Below, in pieces: positions 30,501 to 37,884 of a DNA stretch of 64,000 bases. Source of the stretch: Stenotrophomonas sp046736075 (GTDB lineage Bacteria > Pseudomonadota > Gammaproteobacteria > Xanthomonadales > Xanthomonadaceae); NCBI RefSeq assembly GCF_046736075.1, contig NZ_CP177163.1, forward strand, positions 1-64,000, given 5' to 3'. How positions within the stretch are numbered: the stretch's first letter is position 1; each line of letters begins with the position of its first letter. The translations under genes and the position numbers were made by a program. The notes beneath the pieces were generated by a model. It did not search any database. It was not told where the DNA came from and saw nothing but the letters and a program-made list of their open reading frames with translations.

Positions 30501-33500
30501 GTGATTCCCGGTGCGTTCGACTTCCGCGACCTGGCTCACCCCCGGCTGTACGACCTGTGGCTGTTGTCCCTGTACGCCCGCCTGCTCAAGGCATTTGCCA
30601 CCAGCGGCTTCACGATTGCCGGCTATCTGCTTGCACCGATGCAGCCGCCGGAGCTGAAGCTCACTGCGCTGCAGGCACTCACCGGATGGCCGGTCGCGCA
30701 GTCCGCGGCCTTGATCCAGGCGGTGTGGGGAGACAGCGAGGCGTTCAGCAGCCTGCCCGGCCTTGAGCGTATGCGGCTCTGTGTCCAACGGGCGAGCCAG
30801 TCCGGTCTGCAGGTGGATTCGATGCTCGCGCTCGCCCGCAGTGCCGGCTACGCGCGGCTTCCGCTGACCACGCTGCCTGGCGGTGATGCGGCCGCCTGGG
30901 TGCAATGGCGGCAAGTGGCGCAGGCGGCGCTGGACGTGCTCAAGGCCAGGTACGGCGATGCCACCTGGGGAGAGATGTCGCGGCCGGCGCGCGATGCAGT
31001 GGCCGAGAGCCGCCGCAGGGCGCTGGTTGCGCTTGCGGTGCTGGTGCTGCGGCCAGAGGTGCCCATGATCGACTCGCCCCGTGGGCTGAGCGAGTACCTG
31101 CTGATGGACGTGGAGTCCTGCAGCTGCAACATGACCACGCCCATCCTCGAACTCACCCTGGCGGCGCAGATGTACCTGCAGCGCTGCAGGATGGCACTGG
31201 AGCCAGGAATAACCAGGGCGGAGATCTCCGATCTGACCTGGAGCTGGCTGTCGAGTTACCGCCTGTGGGAGGCCAACCGCAAGATATTCCTCTATCCGGA
31301 AAGTTACATCGACCCGACCTTGATGCGGTCGCGCACCCCCCTGTTTTCCACCCTGCTCGACCAGCTCCAGCAGGGGGAGATCACCGATGCGGCGGTCACC
31401 AATGCGTTCACGACCTACCTGGCAACGTTGGACGAACTGGCCACCCTGCGCACGGTCGGGTCGGTGTACTGCACCGCCCCGGATCCGGACACCGGTGAGC
31501 AGGTGGATCAGCTGGTCATGGTTGGCCGGTCGGCGGGCGAGCCGTTTGTGTACTACCTGCGGACGCTGCAGGACGGCGAGATCTGGTCGGCATGGAACAA
31601 GGTCGAGCTGAAAATTCCAGCCCCCAGTGTCACCCCGGTGCATGCGTTCGGCCGCCTGTTCCTGTTCTGGGTCGAGACCGAGGAGGCCAGCATCGGCCTG
31701 CTGGATGGGACCACGCAGAACAACGTCGACAGCCTGCGCGGCTCCGTCCGCTACGCATACCAGCGCCTGGACAGGACATGGACCGCACCACAGCCGGCGC
31801 TGTCGGGCGTCGTCTTCGATGCGATGCCCGACACGTATGCCACCACGCTGGTAGATACCGCCAGCGACGATGCGTTGAAGGGCATCGATGTCAGCCAGCC
31901 CTACTGGTATCGCCCCTACATCACGGTGGTGCCGGGTGTGAAGGGCATGTCAGACCGTCTGGTGGTGGGGTTTGGCAACGCCTATGCCGCACGCGCCACC
32001 TCGAATCTGAAGCCTGCCACCGCAGATCGCGCGGAGGATCGCGCGCAGCTCAATCGCAGCGTGTTCAACGCATCGCTTGCTGCCAACGCCATGCCGGCCG
32101 GCAGCGCCGGCTCGGTGCAGCTGCTGCCGGTTGCGGTGCTGGACGACACACTGGAGGCCACCGAAGCGTGGGCGTTCTTCGAGAATCCGACGCAGGGAGT
32201 ACAACCGTTCGGCGCCACCTCGTTTGAGGGCACCTTCCGACTGATTCCCAGCCAGAACGTGCTTGTCGACAACATGCTTTCCGCCGGATCCGACTACTAC
32301 GAGCGCGTGTACGCCGGCGGAGTAACCACGACCTGCCTGTACAGCCTTGCCCGGCAGGCGCAGGTGATCGGTGTCGCCAACCTGCCGGGTTGGTGGGTGT
32401 TCGACAACGGCGACGAGAGCTTCCTGGCGGTCACCACCGACACCTCGTTCCGGCAGATCGAGTCGATCGTCAGCATGGCCGCCGGCAGCGCCACGTTGAG
32501 CGGTGACGCCGATGAGGTGATCCTGCGCTGCGGCGCGTATACCGATGACCCCATCAACGTCCAGGACGCCGTGGTCCAGTTCACGCGGCTCAGTGCCGGC
32601 GCGGTAGGCCGAATGAGCCGTGTCCTCTTTGGTGGCGGCATCGAGGCGCTGCTGTCCAATCGCACGCAGACCGCGCATGGCACCGGCGCACTGTGTTTCT
32701 CTCGCTTCTACAGCCCGATCTCCACCATCACCGCGGCATGCGACCCGACCGGCGACGGGATTCCGCCGCCCCCGAACACGATTCCGCCGGACGTGCTGTG
32801 CGGAGGCCAGGTCGACTTCAAGGGAGCGTACAGGCCCTACTTCGAGGAGGTCTTCTTCCACATTCCGTTCCTGCTTGCGTCCCTGCTCAACGCCAACCAG
32901 CGCTTCGCCGAGGCCCAGCGCTGGTACGACTTCATCTTCAATCCGACGGCGGCGGTGCAGGACCCCGATACCGCCGAGCCGGCCGTGTTCTGGCAGTTCC
33001 AGCCCTTCCGCGAGGACACCTCGTTGCCGTCGATCGCAGAGGAACTGGCGGACAACACGGCCATCCTGCGCTGGAACAAGCATCCCTTCGACCCCTACTC
33101 GGTGGCGGCGCTGCGCCCCGGCGCCTTCCGGAAGACGGTGGTGATGCACTACATCGACAACCTGCTGGACTGGGGCGATGCGCAGTTCTCGCTGGACACC
33201 CGCGAGTCGCTGAACCAGGCGCTGCTGCTGTACCTGATGGCGTACGACCTGCTGGGCCCCCGGCCGCGCGACCGCGGCACGATGCCTACCCCGGCGCCCA
33301 TGACGTTCCAGGACATCCTCGACAGCTACGGCGGGCACATTCCGCAGTTCCTGATCGACCTCGAAACCGTGTTGCCCGGACCCGCCGGAGCGACCTTCCA
33401 GTACAACCCGGCGCCATTCAACCTGCTGCATACCTACTTCGGTGTCGGTGAGAACGCTGACCTGGTGGCGTACTGGACCCGTATCGAGGACCGGCTGTAC

Positions 33501-35588
33501 AAGCTGCGCAACTGCATGAACCTGGCAGGGCTTGTGCGTCAGCTGCCCTTCTACCAGCCACCCATCGACCCCAATGCGCTGGTGAGCGCGGTGGCCCGCA
33601 ACGGAGGGCAACTGCCTGACGTGCTCGACCACAGCCCTGCGGCGACACCGGCCTACCGGTTCCGCACCCTGCATGACCGGGCGGCATCGCTCACCCAGAC
33701 GCTCATCGCCTTTGGCGGTGCGTTGTTGTCTGCCCTTGAGAAGAAGGACGCGGAGGCGCTGGCGCAGCTTCAGAACGCCCAGGAAAGCGCGGTGATGGAC
33801 CTGACCACGCAGATGAAGCAGCAGCAGATCATTGATGCCGAACAGTCACTGGCGGGCCTGAAGACCTCCCAGGCCTCGGCGGCGTACCGGCAGACGTACT
33901 ACGCCACGCTGGTGGACGATGGACTATCACCGGCCGAAGAAGTGAACATCGCCATGATGGCGTTGGCCAATGTGTTCCAGACACAGTCGGGCGTCATGCG
34001 GGCGATGTCCAGTGCGGCGCACCTGGTGCCCAACGTCGGGTCGCCATTCGCCATGACCTATGGCGGTATCCAGGTCGGGTTCGCATTCGATGCAGCGTCT
34101 GCGATCTACGACACGGTGTCGCGCAACTTCGACTTTGCCGCCTCGCTGAGTTCGGTGCTGGCGGGCTATCAGCGACGCAGCCAGGAGTGGTCGCTGCAGG
34201 CGCAGCTGGCCGGCTACGAGGTGAGCCAGCAGCAGAGCCAGATCGCGGCGGCGCAGGCCCGGGTGGAGATGGCGCGTCGCGACCTGCAGCTCAACACTGT
34301 GCAGGTTGCCCAGGCGGAGGACACCGGACGATTCCTGCTCGACAAGTTCACCAGTGCCGAACTGTATGCGTGGATGTCCACGCGGCTGTCGGCGTTGTAT
34401 TTCCAGACCTACAAGCTCGCCTTCGACCTGGCCATGTCCGCACAGCGGGCGTACCAGTACGAAATGGACAGCGCGGCGACGTTCATCGATTTCCGTTACT
34501 GGGACAGCGGGCGCAGGGGCCTCCTTGCAGGCGAGGGCCTGCTGCTGGGGCTGGGGCAGATGGAGCGCAGCTACCTGGGAGGAAACGCCCGCAGGCTGAG
34601 CATCAGCAAGACCCTCTCGCTGCGCGACATGGACCCCAAGGCGCTGCTGGACCTGCAGAGCACCGGCTCGTGCACGTTCGGTCTGAGCGAGCTGTTGTTC
34701 GACCTGGACTTCCCCGGGCACTACTGCCGCAGGATCCAGCGCCTGCGGGTCACCATCCCCTCCGTGGTGGGTCCGTACCAGGATCTGCACGGCATGCTGA
34801 CCCAGACCTCGAACGCCATCCTGATGAAAGACGATCCCGCTGCGGTCGCGTTCCTGCTGGGGGCGGATGCCACGGCGCCGGCGGACAGTGTGCTGCGGCT
34901 GAACTGGCGCAATCAGCAGCAGATCGCGATCTCACGCGCGATCGACGACGACGGCAGCGCTGCCGACAATGGCGATGACCGCTACGTGCCGTTCGAGGGA
35001 ACGGGGGCCGTCTCGCAATGGACGCTGGACATGCCGCAGCGGACCAACGCCTTCAACCTTGCCGCCATTTCCGATGTCATCCTCCAGATCGACTACACCG
35101 CTCTTGCCGGGGGCGCGGCGTTCCAGAAGGCAGTTGGCGAGCTGGTGCCAAACGAGGTCGCTGGTGCGCGCCTGCTGGAGCTGAGCCAGTACAGCAGTGC
35201 GTGGTACGCGTTCATGCACCCGGCTGCGGATGCCGCCGTGCAGACACTGCAGTTCCCGGTTCCGCGCAGTCTGTTCCCGTTCAATCTCAACGGGCCGGTG
35301 GCGCTGTCCGGCGCCTACCTGCAGCTGGAGCTTGCGGATACTCTGTTCGTGGGCCCTTTGCCGGTGGCATTCACCGTTCCCGGCATGGCCGACCCCATCG
35401 CGCTGGGGTTCACCGGCAGCACGTCGGTGGCCACATCACTCGCCGTGGATCTCGATCCGGGCGCCACCTGGATGCTGCAGGTCACGCGTGCGGACATTCC
35501 ACGGGAGTTGAGAGACGGAGACCGTCTTGACCCAGCGAAGCTGGTGGGCATCCATCTGGTCCTGACCTTTGCCGGGACGCTGGGCTGA
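27564..35588 (+). CDS. Tc toxin A subunit (TcdA/TcA pore-forming translocator)
   Basis: A 2674-aa TcA protein. In known ABC toxins five copies form a bell that binds cells and injects the TcC effector through a channel. The ATG at 27564 follows an AGGT and I prefer it to a TTG two codons earlier. A VRP1-like segment (CQSVLGPSAYYVDLMRVIEE) lies near residue 194, a neuraminidase-like region starts near 1236 (EANRKIFLYPESYIDPTLM), and a conserved FEEVFFHIPFLLASLLNANQRF lies near 1755. A long helical/coiled-coil pore segment spans about 2030-2290 (ALEKKDAEALAQLQNAQES onward). The TcB-binding domain fills the last 370 residues. Located 54 bp after TcB-TcC, so the two are one operon. Typical TcA length is 2400-2600, so this is full-size and intact. 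Confidence 0.93.
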   Translation: MLDSSVPGSPLSARRPSGRRGARVTLADAAHAHPRLAVLSAANGDLDLLTLDLWRPYTLAALGLEGDDHDGVRTSLHRYQRMAQLGLAPSVADVLHAQGLNSAHHIAAVPRARFVARYGDALGSAGIAAQVHDEACSVQSRVTHTWARLRDQFSPHVRGNRYLRPDDALLAAVADLPSYTDLFGTLDYMKVPECQSVLGPSAYYVDLMRVIEETIVAENPDVAPPYTLAARRPDMFSTGLTCANTLDPVSKVEVANRVIATRLAAALGDDADLAIATRVFPFFLPQNLHLLGLRATLGIDGQSLATVYSTFLAQEGGATGMPGPIDVARETLGLSREQAAIVCTADTADAHLSQYYGLPAQSSAPSPIALPVALGNVSAVAGKNALTGTSFSDAITGWVVNAGGTLRVITRVDDSSTLTVDTPWPANLTDAPAQASPPQSVAQLAVFSQVTGLDTPAVYTLLQQDLSPLEVEKGLPGLFFINAGDDGAPITVASDLTDANYSLDLLVGLSSVRLDRINRFLRLAAACGWSFADLDWAIARCGDGALGETTLQKLALLSQLKNRLALPVDEACALFSVVKTFGRGTDARPQDLFDRTFNSTRVLDSGTPYRPTFAGNPLFTSVPIVWSPANEDADNRRILAWLTGSLRLNEADLRLLVARLHAGPSITLDVPTLSRLYGMARLARALKLKLPALLQAIDLLGDGMPADLEGILALVAFKDAADQGGLSLDEIGYIVDGPVLGRVPGVLDPQNMPAFLATLRALGKGWLLGPQSFVFDSIDADTSEALFKALVRRGDLDAAGVVLLPEPPGLPVVAPLLPVTVTRLEVRPLTGDNAAQAHAQLTAAGLLDGDTLTTEVTSATDLSFLFPDLPDRGWLIDAVQRRLIEISGGIAHVAAVLGNALDEQLLGIHTQLALLFDTEVEMARGVATLTVGELGLPQQLLLTPPADPVPLVEALLNADRLAFAAARLGIGARDMNIACVIPGAFDFRDLAHPRLYDLWLLSLYARLLKAFATSGFTIAGYLLAPMQPPELKLTALQALTGWPVAQSAALIQAVWGDSEAFSSLPGLERMRLCVQRASQSGLQVDSMLALARSAGYARLPLTTLPGGDAAAWVQWRQVAQAALDVLKARYGDATWGEMSRPARDAVAESRRRALVALAVLVLRPEVPMIDSPRGLSEYLLMDVESCSCNMTTPILELTLAAQMYLQRCRMALEPGITRAEISDLTWSWLSSYRLWEANRKIFLYPESYIDPTLMRSRTPLFSTLLDQLQQGEITDAAVTNAFTTYLATLDELATLRTVGSVYCTAPDPDTGEQVDQLVMVGRSAGEPFVYYLRTLQDGEIWSAWNKVELKIPAPSVTPVHAFGRLFLFWVETEEASIGLLDGTTQNNVDSLRGSVRYAYQRLDRTWTAPQPALSGVVFDAMPDTYATTLVDTASDDALKGIDVSQPYWYRPYITVVPGVKGMSDRLVVGFGNAYAARATSNLKPATADRAEDRAQLNRSVFNASLAANAMPAGSAGSVQLLPVAVLDDTLEATEAWAFFENPTQGVQPFGATSFEGTFRLIPSQNVLVDNMLSAGSDYYERVYAGGVTTTCLYSLARQAQVIGVANLPGWWVFDNGDESFLAVTTDTSFRQIESIVSMAAGSATLSGDADEVILRCGAYTDDPINVQDAVVQFTRLSAGAVGRMSRVLFGGGIEALLSNRTQTAHGTGALCFSRFYSPISTITAACDPTGDGIPPPPNTIPPDVLCGGQVDFKGAYRPYFEEVFFHIPFLLASLLNANQRFAEAQRWYDFIFNPTAAVQDPDTAEPAVFWQFQPFREDTSLPSIAEELADNTAILRWNKHPFDPYSVAALRPGAFRKTVVMHYIDNLLDWGDAQFSLDTRESLNQALLLYLMAYDLLGPRPRDRGTMPTPAPMTFQDILDSYGGHIPQFLIDLETVLPGPAGATFQYNPAPFNLLHTYFGVGENADLVAYWTRIEDRLYKLRNCMNLAGLVRQLPFYQPPIDPNALVSAVARNGGQLPDVLDHSPAATPAYRFRTLHDRAASLTQTLIAFGGALLSALEKKDAEALAQLQNAQESAVMDLTTQMKQQQIIDAEQSLAGLKTSQASAAYRQTYYATLVDDGLSPAEEVNIAMMALANVFQTQSGVMRAMSSAAHLVPNVGSPFAMTYGGIQVGFAFDAASAIYDTVSRNFDFAASLSSVLAGYQRRSQEWSLQAQLAGYEVSQQQSQIAAAQARVEMARRDLQLNTVQVAQAEDTGRFLLDKFTSAELYAWMSTRLSALYFQTYKLAFDLAMSAQRAYQYEMDSAATFIDFRYWDSGRRGLLAGEGLLLGLGQMERSYLGGNARRLSISKTLSLRDMDPKALLDLQSTGSCTFGLSELLFDLDFPGHYCRRIQRLRVTIPSVVGPYQDLHGMLTQTSNAILMKDDPAAVAFLLGADATAPADSVLRLNWRNQQQIAISRAIDDDGSAADNGDDRYVPFEGTGAVSQWTLDMPQRTNAFNLAAISDVILQIDYTALAGGAAFQKAVGELVPNEVAGARLLELSQYSSAWYAFMHPAADAAVQTLQFPVPRSLFPFNLNGPVALSGAYLQLELADTLFVGPLPVAFTVPGMADPIALGFTGSTSVATSLAVDLDPGATWMLQVTRADIPRELRDGDRLDPAKLVGIHLVLTFAGTLG

Positions 35589-35592
35589 GTGC

Positions 35593-35626
35593 CGTGCTCC
35601 GCCCTCCCCAGGGAGGGCGGAGCACG
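35593..35626. terminator. Strong bidirectional terminator hairpin
   Basis: A perfect 16-bp stem (CGTGCTCCGCCCTCCC with its complement) and a two-base loop, placed between the convergent TcA stop (35588) and the last gene of the Hint operon (stop at 35634). Its symmetry suits termination from both sides. T-runs are weak, which is common at this GC content. Confidence 0.75.
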
Positions 35627-35633
35627 CTGTTGC

Positions 35634-35975
35634 TCAGGGGTACGGGATGCCAACGGGCGCCGAGCTAAGGGCGTCCCTGGGTCGACCGCGAATGATGGGT
35701 TCCACCACCACCGAGTAGACGCCGTCCGCCTCGCAGGTGAACTGCACCTGGTCGCCGGTCGCCTTGGGGTCGAGCACCTGGAAGTTGGTCAGCCGGGTGG
35801 CACCGGTGATGATCCCGATGACGTACCCGTCACAGTTCTTGTAGCTCGCCGGCGCCCATTGAACGTGCACGACGTTGGCCTTGGACGCAGTGGTCGTCAC
35901 CACCATCGGGGTGTCGGCGGCGGCGTGGGCGTCTGCCGCGTGGCTGGCAGTGTGTTGCGTGTCATGGTCGCTCAT
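35634..35975 (-). CDS. Fn3-like 113-aa protein, second copy of module
   Basis: A 113-aa soluble protein with no signal peptide. The first 24 residues are His/Ala/Asp-rich and low-complexity (MSDHDTQHTASHAADAHAAA). The rest reads like one fibronectin type III or Ig-like beta-sandwich (VVHVQWAPASYKNCDGYVIGI ... GVYSVVVEPIIRGRP), ending IPYP. It resembles the gene at 37543, also 113 aa, in its W-P-S...GY core and its VxIPYP end. It overlaps the upstream Hint-protein gene by ATGA (35972-35975), so translation is coupled. Function unknown. A partner or immunity-like role to the Hint protein is possible. Confidence 0.7.
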   Translation of the reverse strand: MSDHDTQHTASHAADAHAAADTPMVVTTTASKANVVHVQWAPASYKNCDGYVIGIITGATRLTNFQVLDPKATGDQVQFTCEADGVYSVVVEPIIRGRPRDALSSAPVGIPYP

Positions 35976-37546
35976 GGACGATGCTCCTGGGCAGGGGAAC
36001 CTGCATTGACCAGACCGGCCTTCATCGCCGCGTCACCCACTAGGATGCCTCCGGCGTAGAAGGTCGAGCCCTGCGTTTCTGATCCGCGTGCGGGGGTCAA
36101 CACCAGGTCGTACACCTGCAGCGGTGCAGGCAGCTCCTGGGCCAGGATAGTGGCGACCCGCGAGCGGCCCTCGCGGGTGGTCACTTCATCTCCCAGTCTC
36201 AGGTCCTGCGCCTGGACGATGCCGCGATGGGTTGCCACCGGATGGATCATGCTCATCTCGATGCGCTGACCGGTGGCCAGGGTGAGCGTCAGCGATTGCG
36301 TGCGTGTTCCCGATGCGACGGCGGCCACGACCAGACCGCCGGACTCCCCTGCAAGCGTGTCACCCGCTTTCACCTCCTCCACCGGCAGAGTGCCACCCTT
36401 GGCCAGAGCCACGGCGGTGCCCTTGGCCAGGCAGCCTGCAGTCACCTGTACGGGAGGAGCTGCACGGGCCGTTAGCGTACTGTGCTTGATCGCACTACTG
36501 GCCGACACCCAGGCAGGCTTGCCCTGGACATTGACCTGTAGCGCCAGTGAAAAGCTGTACGGCCCGGTTGCGATGGGGCAACCCTCGAAGTGCAGCGGAT
36601 TGAACGCCCAACTGAGCGTGTTGCCCGCCACTTTCGTCTCCGGGTCGGCGAAGAACGCATCGCCCAATGCAGCGATATGGCATGCGGGCGTTCCGTCCGG
36701 CGCGACCATCACCAGGGACGCACTGGCCTTGTCCGGCCTACCCTGGGCATCGACGTCGATGTCGCCTCCGAACACCGCCGAACCGATGACCGGCAACTGC
36801 AGCGACGGCACTTGCTCCGCCGAAGCGAGCACGGTAGTGCACCGCGGTTCCGGTGCATCTTTGGCGGTGGCGCGATTGATGCATATCTGAACGTCATTGC
36901 TGGTCGAGCCGCCGGCGTCACGGGCGGGTGCCTGCTGGGTCACCTTGGTTGGATAGCTCGCCGCCTCGCCGTTGACGTAGAAGACGTCCGGAGTGCCGTC
37001 CCTGTACAGCACGCTGGCCACTGCCACCGCGTTGATCTCCCCGCCCTCGGGGTTGGGACCGGTGGGGGTGTTCAGTACAACCGACTGACGGTCGGTTACG
37101 TCGATCAGCCCTCGGGTGACCACATTGTCGTCAGCGTCGGTAACCACCAGCGTCAGCGTGATCTTGTAGACCTCGGCATCCGTTGCATACAGGGCGCCAC
37201 TGGACACATGGCGACCGGCATCGTCGCTGCCGAAACCCAGCAGCGTGAACACCTGCTGGGGGGCTGCGCCTTTCGCCTTGCTCTTTTTGCCCGTCGTGGG
37301 CGTGGTGCCCCATCCATAGAGGGGGTTGCCCTGTGCCACGCCCGCGCGCCGCAGCACGTCCTGGTAAAGCCGCCTCTCCTCGGGATCCTCCAGGTTCAGC
37401 TTGCGCGCAACGGGTGCCGGCGTGAGGCCCGCCGTACCCTGGGCCCCAGGGGCGGCAGCAACGGGCGGGCTGCCCCATGCGCCCCCCGCCGTCAGCGATG
37501 CGGCGATCAGCGGCAACGCCCAGAGACGCAGTGTCCAGATCGTCAT
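35972..37546 (-). CDS. Secreted protein with C-terminal Hint domain, second copy of module
   Basis: A 524-aa exported protein. Residues 1-25 are a signal peptide (LWALPLIAASLTAGGAWG). Residues about 45-365 are a family I do not recognise, shared with the gene at 37881 (for example NPLHFEGCPIATGPYSFSLAL). A Hint (hedgehog/intein) domain runs from Cys372 (GCLAKGTAVALAKGGTLPVEEV) to about 500. It has the block-B histidine in MIHPVATHRG, then QAQDLRLGDEV, and a final FYAGGILVGDA. Where inteins end in HN, this ends in GD, so full splicing is unlikely, but Cys-driven N-terminal cleavage could still occur. ATGA overlaps on both sides place it inside a four-gene operon. Confidence 0.78.
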   Translation of the reverse strand: MTIWTLRLWALPLIAASLTAGGAWGSPPVAAAPGAQGTAGLTPAPVARKLNLEDPEERRLYQDVLRRAGVAQGNPLYGWGTTPTTGKKSKAKGAAPQQVFTLLGFGSDDAGRHVSSGALYATDAEVYKITLTLVVTDADDNVVTRGLIDVTDRQSVVLNTPTGPNPEGGEINAVAVASVLYRDGTPDVFYVNGEAASYPTKVTQQAPARDAGGSTSNDVQICINRATAKDAPEPRCTTVLASAEQVPSLQLPVIGSAVFGGDIDVDAQGRPDKASASLVMVAPDGTPACHIAALGDAFFADPETKVAGNTLSWAFNPLHFEGCPIATGPYSFSLALQVNVQGKPAWVSASSAIKHSTLTARAAPPVQVTAGCLAKGTAVALAKGGTLPVEEVKAGDTLAGESGGLVVAAVASGTRTQSLTLTLATGQRIEMSMIHPVATHRGIVQAQDLRLGDEVTTREGRSRVATILAQELPAPLQVYDLVLTPARGSETQGSTFYAGGILVGDAAMKAGLVNAGSPAQEHRP

Positions 37547-37884
37547 GCAACACCTCCTGTCGCCGCCGTAGCAGCCGGATACGGGATCTCGACCACGTTG
37601 CTCTGTCTATCGGTGTCCGGCCGGCCTGGACGCAGGACGGGCGTCAGCCAGACCTTGTAAACGTCGCCAGCCTTGAGCAGCACGCCGAACATGAAGGAAA
37701 CCACCGCAGGGTCCTTGACCATCACGTTGTTCATGCCCTCCCCTTCATGCAGCAGGGACACCACGTAGCCGGTCAGGCCGGTCGCCGAGAAGGGCTTCCA
37801 CTGCACGGTCAGCGATAGTCCATCGTAGGTTGCAGAGATGATTTCCATCGGCGTGGCCGGGTCGCCCTGGGCGGTGGCATTCAT
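37543..37884 (-). CDS. Fn3-like 113-aa protein, first copy of module
   Basis: A 113-aa soluble protein without signal peptide. A single Fn3/Ig-like beta-sandwich is suggested by MEIISATYDGLSLTVQWKPF, TGLTGYVVSLLHEG and VYKVWLTPVLRPGR, ending VVEIPYP plus an Ala/Thr-rich tail. The core aligns by eye with the protein at 35634, consistent with duplication. The start overlaps the stop of the 582-aa Hint gene by ATGA, and its stop overlaps the start of the 524-aa Hint gene. Function unknown. Confidence 0.7.
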   Translation of the reverse strand: MNATAQGDPATPMEIISATYDGLSLTVQWKPFSATGLTGYVVSLLHEGEGMNNVMVKDPAVVSFMFGVLLKAGDVYKVWLTPVLRPGRPDTDRQSNVVEIPYPAATAATGGVA

